Shown here: positions 1-8,453 of the stretch, piece by piece
How positions within the stretch are numbered: the stretch's first letter is position 1
Layout: the number at the start of each line of letters is the position of its first letter
Assembly (NCBI GenBank): GCA_963729275.1
Contig: CAVSNH010000004.1
Coordinates: forward strand, 248,001-312,000
DNA: 64,000 nt
From: CAVSNH01 sp963729275
Lineage (GTDB): Bacteria > Actinomycetota > Acidimicrobiia > Acidimicrobiales > RAAP-2
Reading direction: 5' to 3'
The notes under the pieces: generated by a model
Told to the model about the DNA's origin: nothing
Seen by the model: the letters and a program-made list of their open reading frames with translations, nothing else
Databases searched by the model: none
Made by a program: the position numbers and the translations under genes

Positions 1-740
1 TGGCCATCGGCGCCCATCCCGACGACATCGAATTCGGGTGCGGGGCAACGCTGGCTCGATGGGCGAGCGAGGGCTGCCACCTTCACCATCTCGTGCTGAC
101 CGACGGGTCGAAGGGGACCTGGGACGCCGACACCGACCCCGCCGCGCTGGTGGAGATGCGCCAGGCCGAGTGCCGCGCCGCCGCCGCCGTCATCGACGGG
201 CGTCCGGGCACAGCCGTGGCCGATGACCGGGTTCTCTTCGTCGGGGAGGTCGACGGAGAGCTGCGCAACCAGGAGAAGACGCGTCGGGCGGTCGTCGCGC
301 ACCTGCGCCGCCTGCGTCCCGACCTCGTGCTCGTCCACGACCCGTGGCGACGCTACCGGCTCCACCCCGACCATCGCGCCGCCGGCTTCCTGTCCCTGGA
401 TGCCGTGGTGGCTGCGCGCGACCCGCTGTTCTTCCCCGACATCGGCCCCGGCCCGCACCGGCCTCGCCAATTGCTGCTCTGGGAGGCAGACCTACCCAAC
501 TACGTCGAGGACGCCGCCGGGTTCGATGGCACGAAGATCGATGCGCTCCTCTGCCACCGGAGCCAGCACCGATCAACGATGGGCATCGCCACCCAGGCCG
601 ACGCCGACGCCGACGCCGACGAGGGTACCGAGCTGCCCACCGGCGCTTTCGCCGACCGCGTCCGCCGGCAACTGGCCGACCACGGATCGCTTGCCGGGTT
701 TGCCTTCGGTGAAGCCTTCCACCTCATCGATCGGGTTTGA
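1..740 (+). CDS. PIG-L/LmbE-family deacetylase, 5' end outside window
   Basis: This is the C-terminal majority of a zinc-dependent N-acetylglucosaminyl deacetylase of the PIG-L/LmbE family; relatives in actinobacteria include MshB and Mca of mycothiol metabolism. The reading frame is open from base 3 and begins in the diagnostic motif AIGAHPDDIEFGCG, whose His-Pro-Asp-Asp residues bind zinc and supply the base. The second metal histidine is probably in RLHPDHRAAG around position 360. Only a few N-terminal residues are missing. A short Asp/Ala run (ADADADADAD) near 600-620 is low complexity and probably a surface loop. The substrate cannot be told from the sequence. A hairpin follows the stop. 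Confidence 0.9.
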   Translation, partial: AIGAHPDDIEFGCGATLARWASEGCHLHHLVLTDGSKGTWDADTDPAALVEMRQAECRAAAAVIDGRPGTAVADDRVLFVGEVDGELRNQEKTRRAVVAHLRRLRPDLVLVHDPWRRYRLHPDHRAAGFLSLDAVVAARDPLFFPDIGPGPHRPRQLLLWEADLPNYVEDAAGFDGTKIDALLCHRSQHRSTMGIATQADADADADEGTELPTGAFADRVRRQLADHGSLAGFAFGEAFHLIDRV

Positions 741-741
741 G

Positions 742-774
742 CGTTGTCGGTCGGGTCCAACCCGGTCGACAACG
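742..774. terminator. Hairpin between convergent PIG-L and HU genes
   Basis: Arms CGTTGTCG and CGACAACG enclose a second helix CGGGT/ACCCG, separated by a GT/GT mismatch, with a 3-nt loop. The hairpin starts two bases after the deacetylase stop. It has no T-run, so it would be a U-less terminator. Seen directly; function inferred. Confidence 0.5.
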
Positions 775-924
775 AGCGACAGGTGAGCAGGAACCCCGCA
801 GGATCCCCACCCACCTGTGTCGACGGCCGCCGATGCCCCGACCGTCTCGCTCTGTCGCTCTATCGCTGCACGCCGTGTCCGGTGCCCGTCGCCGTTTCGG
901 CAACGGGCACACGGCCAGGGTCAG

Positions 925-1608
925 CTACTTGGCGGCCTTCTTGGCCCGCCGACGCCGGACCGGAGCCTTCCGGGCCGCCGTCTTGCGCTTAGCCGGGGCC
1001 TTCTTGGCCGTCCGCTTGGCCGTCCGCTTGCGAGCCGGAGCCTTTTTGGCCGTCCGCTTGCGAGCCGGAGCCTTCTTGGCCGTCCGCTTGCGTGCTGGGG
1101 CCTTCTTGGCCGTCCGCTTGCGAGCCGGAGCCTTCTTGGCCGTCCGCTTGCGAGCCGGAGCCTTCTTGGCCGTCCGCTTGCGTGCTGGGGCCTTCTTGGC
1201 CGTCCGCTTGCGAGCCGGAGCCCTCTTTGTCGTGCGCTTGGCCGTTGACTTCCGAGCCGCCGTCTTGCGAGCGGGCGCCTTCTTGGCCGTGCGTTTGCGT
1301 GTTGCCTTTCTGACTGCCATCGCTTCTCCCTCCTTGGGGTTCAACGCCGATTTGAACGCCGAACCGGTGGCGAACCGGACTCCATTCGACGCAGGGATCG
1401 GTACCACTGCACCGGTCCGTGGATTTCGACCCACGCGGGCACCACGCTCCACGGGATTGAACGAGCCAAACCCGACGACCGTGACTTTTCGCCCGGACCG
1501 AACCTCGGAGACGATCACTCCAAACAGCGTCTCGACCATGTCCTCGACAGCACGACGAGACGACAACGTCGACTCGCTCACCGCTCGGACGAGTTGAGAC
1601 CTATTCAC
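925..1608 (-). CDS. hupB: HU-like nucleoid protein with Lys/Ala/Pro/Arg-repeat tail
   Basis: Nucleoid-associated DNA-binding protein of the HU/IHF fold with a histone-H1-like tail, as in mycobacterial HupB. Residues 1-90 are the HU domain: the dimerisation helices, then GFGSFNPVERGARVGRNPRT, which forms the start of the DNA-binding arm. From about residue 97 the protein is almost only repeats of KRTAKKAPAR, followed by a basic end. The start is GTG at 1608 with a strong upstream GAGGAGGGCG ribosome site. At 227 residues it has the length of actinobacterial HupB. The repeat array is exact at DNA level (see repeat entry), so copy number may vary between strains. Binding and compacting DNA is a family property; nothing else is shown here. 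Confidence 0.93.
   Translation of the reverse strand: MNRSQLVRAVSESTLSSRRAVEDMVETLFGVIVSEVRSGRKVTVVGFGSFNPVERGARVGRNPRTGAVVPIPASNGVRFATGSAFKSALNPKEGEAMAVRKATRKRTAKKAPARKTAARKSTAKRTTKRAPARKRTAKKAPARKRTAKKAPARKRTAKKAPARKRTAKKAPARKRTAKKAPARKRTAKKAPARKRTAKRTAKKAPAKRKTAARKAPVRRRRAKKAAK
1021..1230 (-). repeat. Seven tandem 30-bp units in the HU tail
   Basis: Seven consecutive 30-bp units each begin CGTCCGCTTGCG (plus strand), at 1021, 1051, 1081, 1111, 1141, 1171 and 1201. Each encodes ten residues of the type KRTAKKAPAR. Units alternate between two variants (CGAGCCGGAG and CGTGCTGGGG), the mark of duplication by slippage or unequal exchange. Degenerate units flank the array. Confidence 0.9.
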
Positions 1609-1897
1609 GAATCGCCCTCCTCAGCGATACGCCATTCGTACAGCCAAATGGCTTTCGCGCTCCAGGTCAAGCATTCTGCGCCTCGCGGGACCGAACGCGA
1701 TTCGGCCCCGGCGACCTCCGCGGTGGACCATCGCGACCGACATCGCACTCGCGTTGAACAACGCGCGCATCCAACGTGGACAAAAAACCGTTTGTTTGCA
1801 AGGATTCTTTGCGACCACGGTCGTCCGTCGTCCTTCGCGGTTGCGTGAGTAGAACGCCGTCGCCGACGCCAATCTCCCGTCAGAAGGGCGATTCACC

Positions 1898-3409
1898 GTG
1901 CCGGAAATTTTTTTGCCAAAAACGCCGAAATCCGCCGCGAATGCCCATCGCACGCTCCTCGAAGCACTCCGCGGCCGTTCCATCGGCTTGTACCTCGGAC
2001 ACGACGAACAGGGATGGTGCTTCACCGCCGCCGAACATTCGGTCATGGTTCTAGGGCCACCGCGGTCGGGGAAAACGACGTCGCTCATCATTCCCAACGT
2101 CCTCTGTGCCACGGGAGCCGTCGTCTCCACGTCGACGAAGCCCGATGTCATCGACGCCACGGTACGAACGCGGCATGAAGTCGGTCAGTGCCTAGTTTTC
2201 GACCCTTCACGCTCGATCTCCGGCCGGCACAGCCTGCCTGAGGTCCGCTGGTCGCCCCTTCAGAGTTGCAACACCTGGCTCGGATCGTTGGCCACGGCCG
2301 CGTCGCTTGTGGCCACAGGAGGTCCTGGGCTCGCCGCCGGTCCACGGGCCGTCGAGCATTCCCACTGGACGGAGCGGGCGGAATCCCTGCTCGCGCCCCT
2401 TCTTCATGCCGCCGCCCTCGAGGCAGCCGATATGCGAACCGTCCTCACCTGGGTGGACCGGCGCCTGGCCCTGCCCGCACAACAGGTCCTCTCCGGCCAG
2501 TCCGGGCGGGCGACCGAACTGGCCCGCAACCTCCTCGACGGGATCACCGCCACCGACGAACGGGAGCTGAGTGGGATCTGGTCGACCGCATCCGGTGCTC
2601 TCAGCGGTTTCCGCTCGCACGAAGCCCTCGGAGTGACGACCGATCCCACATTCGACCCACTCAGCTTCGTACGTTCGGCCGACACCATCTACATCGCTGC
2701 GCCGGCCCATCGACAGTCCCTCGTCGCCCCCATGGTGGTCGGCCTGATCGAGGACATCCGCCGGGCGGCGTACGCCGACGCGTCCCAGTCCGGCGCCACC
2801 TCCCGCCGGAGCCAGGTGCTGCTGGCATTGGACGAGCTGGCCAACGTCGCGCCGCTCCCCGACTTGCCGGCCATGGTCAGCGAAGGGGGAGGTCAAGGGG
2901 TGACCACGCTCGCCTGCTTCCAGGACCTCACACAGGCACGCCGGCGCTGGCCCGTCCATGCCGACGGCTTCCCGTCGCTGTTCGGCACGACGGTCTTGCT
3001 GGCCGGGATCGGTGACGTCCGCACCCTGGACGCGCTCTCGCAACTGGCTGGTGACGAGGAGGTGGCGAGCCGCACGTTCAGCGTCGGTCGCAGCCTCGGC
3101 GACCATCCCGTCGTCGACCTCGTGACGGGCGGCCGGCCGCACGTGAGCCAGAGCGTGTCCACGCAGTGGCGGCGTCGCCTTCCCGTCGACGTGCTGGCCC
3201 AAGGAGCGCCCGGTCACGCAGTCGCCTTCGACGAGCGCAACCGGCCGTCATGGGTTCCGCTGGCTCCCTCCCATGCCACGGAGCCGTGGCGGTCGCTGCG
3301 GGGGTTCGAAGCCGAGCGTCGGCTCGATGGAGATCGCGGGATCGGCTCCGATCGACGGCCCGACACTTCGCACTCCCGCTCACCGGTGGCGCCGGATCTG
3401 GCCCGTTGA
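1898..3409 (+). CDS. VirD4/TraG-type conjugal coupling ATPase, soluble form
   Basis: Hexameric P-loop ATPase of the VirD4/TraG/TraD family, which in conjugation links relaxase-DNA to a type IV secretion channel. Walker A GPPRSGKT lies at residues 53-60, Walker B LLALDE near 308-313, and a GQGV...FQDLTQ motif-III region at 332-346. The N-terminal transmembrane anchor of canonical VirD4 is absent: the ATPase core begins almost at once. The start is GTG 1898 after AGAAGGGCG. The gene converges on a TrwC-type relaxase 45 bp away, and no secretion-channel genes lie nearby. The region before the start is unusually A/T-rich for this window. Family assignment is firm; a role in transfer is inferred. 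Confidence 0.85.
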   Translation: MPEIFLPKTPKSAANAHRTLLEALRGRSIGLYLGHDEQGWCFTAAEHSVMVLGPPRSGKTTSLIIPNVLCATGAVVSTSTKPDVIDATVRTRHEVGQCLVFDPSRSISGRHSLPEVRWSPLQSCNTWLGSLATAASLVATGGPGLAAGPRAVEHSHWTERAESLLAPLLHAAALEAADMRTVLTWVDRRLALPAQQVLSGQSGRATELARNLLDGITATDERELSGIWSTASGALSGFRSHEALGVTTDPTFDPLSFVRSADTIYIAAPAHRQSLVAPMVVGLIEDIRRAAYADASQSGATSRRSQVLLALDELANVAPLPDLPAMVSEGGGQGVTTLACFQDLTQARRRWPVHADGFPSLFGTTVLLAGIGDVRTLDALSQLAGDEEVASRTFSVGRSLGDHPVVDLVTGGRPHVSQSVSTQWRRRLPVDVLAQGAPGHAVAFDERNRPSWVPLAPSHATEPWRSLRGFEAERRLDGDRGIGSDRRPDTSHSRSPVAPDLAR

Positions 3410-3454
3410 CACTCCGCCGGCAGGAGGATCACGTTCCGAGCCTCCGGACTCGGG

Positions 3455-5047
3455 TCAGCGCCCGAGTTCGGGCCCACCACGCCCCACGGCGCGATGGAGC
3501 CTCGACTCGAGTTCCTGTCGCCGTGGGTCGGTCCGTGCGTGCCGACGCCTGGAAGCGACGGCCGGAGCGTCAGTCGGACCGTCAGTCCGAGCGTCGGGGA
3601 CCAGGTCGGGCATCTCGCGCCCCTCGCCCCTGAGACCCCAGCCCCGCTCCGTCGTCGGTCCGAGACCATGAACGTGGCTGTGTCGCCTCGGGTGTTCCCC
3701 GCCGGCACCGGCGAAACGGCCCTCCGTCGACTGCGCGGTGCCGGGCAGGACGACGAGCCCCTGGGCCAGCTGCCCGGCGCCCCAACGTGGCTCGACCCCC
3801 TGGTTCGGGGACCTGCGGACCTCAGCCGGGACGCACACCGGGGGTACGCCGTCGACCAGGTGGGCGGCCACCGCCTCGACCACGGTGCTCCGGGCGCCGG
3901 CCGGACAGGCGCTCGCCACCTCGGCGACCACGTCGCGCCGAGAGAGTGATCGGTCAGCTCGGGCAAGCTCGTGCAGCCGTCGGGCCAGAAGCCCGGAGTC
4001 GAGGCCCCCGTCGGAAGCGAGTGACCGGGCGTGGTGCAGCCCCGGTTCGGTCGCCCTTCCGGCGTCCGGACCAATCGCGGGCATAACCGATCGCCCGAGC
4101 CCGACCACCCGTGTGAGCTCGCTCGGCGGGTACCCGAGGTCGAGCGCCCGTGCCCGCCATTGGGCGATGAGGTCGTCGACCGTGCGGGTCCGATCCTTCG
4201 GAGGCCGGGTGACGAGGGCCGAGATGCGACGGGAGGCGGCCCGAGCGCCCGGCCGCAACGGCACCCGGCGCCAGAGGTTTTCCTCCATGTCCGCTGTCCG
4301 CCCTGAGAACAGGCGACACAACGTGGGATCCACGCCGACGACGTCGGACAGGCCCGACCGACGCAGCTGCCAGGCGACGCCGAGGCGATCGGTCAGCTCG
4401 TGCCGGAGCCGGGCGTGGTAGACGGCCTGGGCGGCCGGCGCGTGGAGGAAGAGGCGTCGGCTGTCGAGGGACGACCACCTCCCGTCGACTCCCTGGGCCA
4501 CGTTGGCCACTACCACGTGGGTATGGAGGTGTGGGTCGAGGGCCCGGCTGGTGCGGTGGAGGAAGGCGCCCGCCGCCAGTCCGGTGGCGTCGAGTCGGAC
4601 CTGCGCACCCTCACGGCTCCGTCGAACGCCCGCCGCGGCCCGTTCGAGGTAGCCGGTGGCATCGGCCACCGCCGCCGCGTGGCCAAGTCCCACTTGGGCG
4701 GCCATCTCGGTGGGGGCCAGCAGGTGGAGGATGCTCACCGACTTCGGGGCGCAGAACGTGAGATCGAAGCCGGCCGTCCCATTGGGCCGCTCCTGACGGA
4801 GGTTCCGGCCACTGCTGGGATGGCGCCCGGCCAGCAACTGGGCGAAGTCAGGCCCGGCGACCGTGCCCCCCAACCCGAGGTCGACAGCCCCGTGTCCCGT
4901 CCACGAGCCAGGGACTTCGCCGGACAACCGCGTTCCCTCGGCCCGCCCGGGGACGAGGTCGTCGACGTAATAGGCGTGGCCGCCGCGATGGAGGACGTGG
5001 ATCCTGAGCAACCCGCTCCGAGAGGCCGGCCGGCGGTCATCACCCAC
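3455..5047 (-). CDS. TrwC/MobF-type relaxase domain protein without helicase
   Basis: Relaxases of this family nick one strand at oriT and stay bound through tyrosine. The protein has the N-terminal signature: a double tyrosine in HAYYVDD (residues 26-27), the central LTFCAPKSVSILHLL, and the metal triad in HRTSRALDPHLHTH (His 173, 175, 177). Canonical TrwC/TraI proteins continue into a RecD-like helicase of several hundred residues. Here the protein ends at 530 residues with a Pro/Arg-rich tail and no Walker motifs. The start is GTG 5047. Six iteron-like repeats lie just behind the start, where an oriT or operator could be. Convergent with the VirD4-type gene. It may be a truncated relic or a compact mobilisation protein. 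Confidence 0.85.
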   Translation of the reverse strand: MGDDRRPASRSGLLRIHVLHRGGHAYYVDDLVPGRAEGTRLSGEVPGSWTGHGAVDLGLGGTVAGPDFAQLLAGRHPSSGRNLRQERPNGTAGFDLTFCAPKSVSILHLLAPTEMAAQVGLGHAAAVADATGYLERAAAGVRRSREGAQVRLDATGLAAGAFLHRTSRALDPHLHTHVVVANVAQGVDGRWSSLDSRRLFLHAPAAQAVYHARLRHELTDRLGVAWQLRRSGLSDVVGVDPTLCRLFSGRTADMEENLWRRVPLRPGARAASRRISALVTRPPKDRTRTVDDLIAQWRARALDLGYPPSELTRVVGLGRSVMPAIGPDAGRATEPGLHHARSLASDGGLDSGLLARRLHELARADRSLSRRDVVAEVASACPAGARSTVVEAVAAHLVDGVPPVCVPAEVRRSPNQGVEPRWGAGQLAQGLVVLPGTAQSTEGRFAGAGGEHPRRHSHVHGLGPTTERGWGLRGEGREMPDLVPDARTDGPTDAPAVASRRRHARTDPRRQELESRLHRAVGRGGPELGR

Positions 5048-5136
5048 CGGGGTTGTCTGCGGCCCCTCCGTTGACGCCTCGGTCTCGGTCGCCCACCAAC
5101 CATCGTGCCGGTCGATCGCCGCGTCCCGATGCTCTA

Positions 5137-5210
5137 TTCCTACGCGGAATTCCTAGGCGGATTCCTACGTGGAATTCCTAGGCGGAATTCCTAGGCGGAT
5201 TCCTACGTGT
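5137..5210. repeat. Six iteron-like repeats TTCCTA(C/G)G(C/T)GG upstream of the relaxase
   Basis: Six near-identical units begin at 5137, 5150, 5162, 5175, 5188 and 5200, spaced 13, 12, 13, 13 and 12 bp, each TTCCTASGYGG with minor variation at the last unit. The units alternate CCTAGG and CCTACG cores. The array lies 90 bp behind the relaxase start codon. Iterons near relaxase genes commonly form oriT or an autoregulatory operator; that role is inferred. Confidence 0.75.
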
Positions 5211-5312
5211 AACCCTCGGGCCCTTGGCTCAGCCGGGTCGGCCAGGTCAGGCGGGCTTGGGACGACCTTTCATGCCTTTTCGATGCATCCTACGCCGCCG
5301 GTTGCCCCTCGC

Positions 5313-6338
5313 TCAATGGGCACCCGGGTCCCCCGCCGACCCGTAGCGGCGCAGGATGCGGCGGGCGGCGTCGCTGGCGAGTTCCCGGTCCTCCAGCGGC
5401 TCCACCACCCGTGCCCCTGGGCCCAGCCGGAGCAACAGGCGCTCCAGCCAGGCCGTGCCGCCCACGAACACCTCGACTTCGACCCCGCCCGCGACTGGCT
5501 TCGGCGGGCCGGCGGAGGGGATCGACTCGACGAGCCAGGTCGAGGCCGGCTCGAGGAACAGTCGCACCCGGCGGTTGTCGGGACCCGGGACGAACACGGC
5601 GAAACCCGGTTCACCTGGTTGTGGGCCGGTGCCCGGCGCGTCGGCATTGGCGCCGCTGTCGCCGTCGGGCTCCATGGCGATCTCGTCCGCCCGCGGTACG
5701 GCAACCCCGGCCGGCGCCGGCCGGACCTCGGAGATGCGGTCGACACGGAAGCGGCGCTCGTCACCGGCGGCACCGCACCAGGCGTCGACGTACCAGTGGC
5801 CTTCGGCCGCGAAGAGCCGGAACGGCCGGATGTCACGCTCGGAGACCCGATCAGTCGAGGCCGAGTAGTAGGTCACCGTGACCGTGTCCCCGGCCTCCAC
5901 CGCGGCCCGCACCTCGGACAGAAGGGGCGGGCTGTCGAGCTCGACGGCCACCTCCGCGCTCCCGAGGGCCCGCTCCAACTTCACGAGGGCGCGTGACAGC
6001 GCCCCGTCCTCGTCGCTTCCCGGGGTGGCGACCAGGGCGCGTGCTGCGGCAGCCAGGGCAAACCCCTCGTGCGGGCTCAGGCGACGGGGTCGGGCCAGGG
6101 CCGGGCCCAGTCGGGCCGAGACGGTGGTGTCGGTCACGACGATCTCCATGAGCTGGTCGGGTGTGTAGGGCGGCACCCCGCAGCAGGCCGCCATCTCGAG
6201 CTCGCTCACCAGCGACTCGGCCGACATGTCGAAGCGAGCAGCCGCCTCGTCGAGCGGCGCCTCGTGTACTTGTGCCAGCCAGGCCAGGATGGCCAGCAGG
6301 CGGCGGAGCCGCCCCGCCGTGTCGGGAGGTCTCGTCAC
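5313..6338 (-). CDS. pafC: WYL-domain transcription regulator, PafC-like
   Basis: Regulator with an N-terminal helix-turn-helix-like region (about residues 1-90), a central WYL domain (about 150-215, ending in RRFRVDRISEV) and a C-terminal WCX-type extension ending in LLRLGPGARVVEPLEDRELA. In mycobacteria PafB and PafC form a complex that activates the RecA-independent DNA-damage response. Here a PafB-like gene lies 73 bp upstream on the same strand, consistent with an operon and a heteromer. The Pup ligase pafA, usually adjacent, is not in the window, so the pair could also be a paralogous WYL system. Length (341) is normal. Confidence 0.8.
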   Translation of the reverse strand: MTRPPDTAGRLRRLLAILAWLAQVHEAPLDEAAARFDMSAESLVSELEMAACCGVPPYTPDQLMEIVVTDTTVSARLGPALARPRRLSPHEGFALAAAARALVATPGSDEDGALSRALVKLERALGSAEVAVELDSPPLLSEVRAAVEAGDTVTVTYYSASTDRVSERDIRPFRLFAAEGHWYVDAWCGAAGDERRFRVDRISEVRPAPAGVAVPRADEIAMEPDGDSGANADAPGTGPQPGEPGFAVFVPGPDNRRVRLFLEPASTWLVESIPSAGPPKPVAGGVEVEVFVGGTAWLERLLLRLGPGARVVEPLEDRELASDAARRILRRYGSAGDPGAH

Positions 6339-6411
6339 CGACGGGAGATGGGCCGAGCGGTCTGGCCGGTGGCTGGCTCACCATGGTCCCGGCGGATCCG
6401 GGTGGCGCCGG

Positions 6412-7356
6412 TCATCGGGTCGCCAATGCCTCGAGGCGCCCGACCACCGCGGCCCGCACCGAGTCTGGGCGGAGCACCTCGGCATGGTCGAGCAGGTCGA
6501 GCACCCAGGTCACGAGAGCGTCGGAGTCGGTCACAGCCAGCCGGACAACGACCGCTCCCCGCTCCCGATGCTCTCGAACTGCATCGGTGCCGAGCTCGGC
6601 GATGACCCGGCCGGCTTCGGCCCCGTCCACCAGCACGTCGACCTCCACTTCGTCTCCCTCCGCGAACCGCCAGGGGGCGCGGGCGAACACGGCATCGGGG
6701 TCGAAATCCTCTGGCGTCACCGCCGAGCCGGCCGGACCTGGTCGCGGGGTCGAATCGAAGCGATCGACCCGGAACGTGCGACCCGCCTGCCGGTCCTCGT
6801 CGAACCCCACGACGTACCAATGGCCGCTGCGGAAGCGCAGGGCAGCCGGATGGAGGCGGCGCTGGGTGCCGCGGTAGGTGAAGGTGACCATGGCCGCTTG
6901 CCGGACGGCGTCAAAGAGCACGGGCAGTGCCGGCAGCTGATCGGGCGAAGGTATGTCGACCAGCGGGACGACGGTCTCGCGACCGGGCGACTCGCCCACC
7001 ACACCCAACTTGGCCAGCGCCCGTCTGCCGATAGGCTCGCCCAGGTGGACCCCGGCCACGGCCACGTTGAGGGCGGCTTGCTCGTCGGGCTCGAGGCCGA
7101 GGTCGGGCAAGTAGTAGGCGTCGGGGTCGATCCGGTATCCCTGCTGGTCCTCCCCCTCGACCGGGACGGTGAGGACGGGCACCCCCTCGCCGCGAAGCAG
7201 GGCCTTGTCCCGCTCGAAGGCCTGGCGACGGGCGTCGTGGCCCTCGGGATAGCCGGGGACACGGTCAGCGATCTCTCGCAGGCTGAGCGGCCGGTGCGTG
7301 TCCAGCAGCACCAGCAGCAGGTCGGTGACGCGCTCGAGCCGATCCAGTTGCGGCAT
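6412..7356 (-). CDS. pafB: WYL-domain transcription regulator, PafB-like
   Basis: First gene of a two-gene WYL operon. The chosen start is the ATG at 7356 (MPQLDRLERVTDLLLVLLD), because this is where the family's winged-helix domain begins; the open frame continues upstream into a non-homologous Arg-rich stretch. An N-terminal wHTH (about residues 1-65) is followed by a WYL domain with RGTQRRLHPAALRFRSGHWY and RTFRVDRFD, and a C-terminal WCX region. WYL domains are thought to sense single-stranded nucleic acid. The divergent CtaG-like gene starts only 41 bp away, so the promoters are back to back. Confidence 0.82.
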   Translation of the reverse strand: MPQLDRLERVTDLLLVLLDTHRPLSLREIADRVPGYPEGHDARRQAFERDKALLRGEGVPVLTVPVEGEDQQGYRIDPDAYYLPDLGLEPDEQAALNVAVAGVHLGEPIGRRALAKLGVVGESPGRETVVPLVDIPSPDQLPALPVLFDAVRQAAMVTFTYRGTQRRLHPAALRFRSGHWYVVGFDEDRQAGRTFRVDRFDSTPRPGPAGSAVTPEDFDPDAVFARAPWRFAEGDEVEVDVLVDGAEAGRVIAELGTDAVREHRERGAVVVRLAVTDSDALVTWVLDLLDHAEVLRPDSVRAAVVGRLEALATR

Positions 7357-7397
7357 TCCGGCCACTCTATGGTGCCCCCCAGCGAGGACTAGCGGTC

Positions 7398-8390
7398 GTG
7401 GCCGGCGCGGGACCGTACGCCTGGGACGCCCATGTCGCGGCATGGGTGGTGGTGGCGGTGGGCGTGGGCACGGTGGTGCTGACCCATCTCCGTCTCGAGC
7501 GCTCTGCCGGGCAGGCGGCCACCTGGGAACGGAAGCGTCTTTTGTGCTTCGCCGTCGCCGTCGTCGGGCTGGTCGTGGCGCTGACGTGGCCAGTGGCCGA
7601 CCTGGCCGCCCACTGGTCGCTCACGGTGCTCGTCGTCCAACGCCTCCTGCTCCTATTGCTGGTGGCCCCCATGCTCTGGCTCGGCCTCCCCGATGACGTC
7701 CTGCGCCGCCTGACCCGACCGGCGCTCGTCGACGCCGTCCTGGCCCGGGTGCAGCGTCCACCGGTGGCCGTCGTGATCGTGACCGTGGTGTCGGTTGGAT
7801 CGATGACCCCCGGCCTCGTGCAGGCCCAGGCGACCAGCGCGTTGACCCGAGGTCTCATCGACGCCGCCGTCCTCTTTGCCGGCCTCGTGCTCTGGCTGCC
7901 GGTCATCGGGCGGGTGCCCGGCGTGCCACGGCCGAAGCCGATCGTCCGCTTCGGCTACCTCGTCTTCCAGGCCGTCGTGCCCGCCTTCCTGTCCTTCATC
8001 TACATCTTCTCGAGGCACCCCCTGTACGAGACGTTCTCCCGATCGTGGTCCGCCCTCCACGTGCGACCACTCACTGACCAGCAGATGGCCGGGTTCGTCT
8101 CCAAGCTGACCATGCTCATCGTCCTGCTGACGGTCGGTTCGGTGGTGTTGGCCCGGGCGTCGCGATCCGAGGACGACGTGCTCGACGAGCCTCTGGTCTG
8201 GGCTGACGTGGAGCGGGCCTTCGAGCGCGTCGACCGGCGACGAAGTCGCCATGCCGGAGCCGACCCGGACGCCGGCGAGCCTCGTCCGGACGGAACGCCC
8301 GGCGTCGACCGGCGCTCCTGGCCTGGTCCCGGACGGCGCGAAGAGGACCGACACGAGGGACCGACCGCAGACGGCGATCGAGGTCCGTAG
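7398..8390 (+). CDS. CtaG-like cytochrome c oxidase assembly membrane protein
   Basis: Polytopic membrane protein of the caa3-type CtaG family, which in Bacillus helps assemble the caa3 oxidase. Around seven hydrophobic segments occupy residues 10-255, including LLLLLLVAPMLWLGLPDDVL and AVVPAFLSFIYIFSRHPLYE; the H-P-L-Y segment resembles the family's conserved loop. The last 70 residues are a charged, Pro/Arg/Asp-rich cytoplasmic tail. The start is GTG 7398, divergent from pafB. No oxidase genes are nearby, so its role is by family only. Confidence 0.75.
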   Translation: MAGAGPYAWDAHVAAWVVVAVGVGTVVLTHLRLERSAGQAATWERKRLLCFAVAVVGLVVALTWPVADLAAHWSLTVLVVQRLLLLLLVAPMLWLGLPDDVLRRLTRPALVDAVLARVQRPPVAVVIVTVVSVGSMTPGLVQAQATSALTRGLIDAAVLFAGLVLWLPVIGRVPGVPRPKPIVRFGYLVFQAVVPAFLSFIYIFSRHPLYETFSRSWSALHVRPLTDQQMAGFVSKLTMLIVLLTVGSVVLARASRSEDDVLDEPLVWADVERAFERVDRRRSRHAGADPDAGEPRPDGTPGVDRRSWPGPGRREEDRHEGPTADGDRGP

Positions 8391-8453
8391 CCTGCGGCTC
8401 GGCCTCCGTGCCCGATGTCCACCTCGGGGAGCCCGAGTCCTTACCATGGCCGC

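Noticed and set aside
1021..1230. Regular 30-bp repeats as a CRISPR array
   Set aside because: There are no spacers: the units are contiguous, in frame and encode the basic tail of HU.
3455..5210. A complete integrative conjugative element
   Set aside because: No integrase, channel proteins, partition genes or flanking att repeats are visible; only a coupling ATPase, a relaxase and an iteron array.
6412..7443. Start of the PafB-like gene at 7443
   Set aside because: The first 29 residues are Arg/Pro-rich and would overlap the divergent gene; the winged-helix domain starts at ATG 7356.
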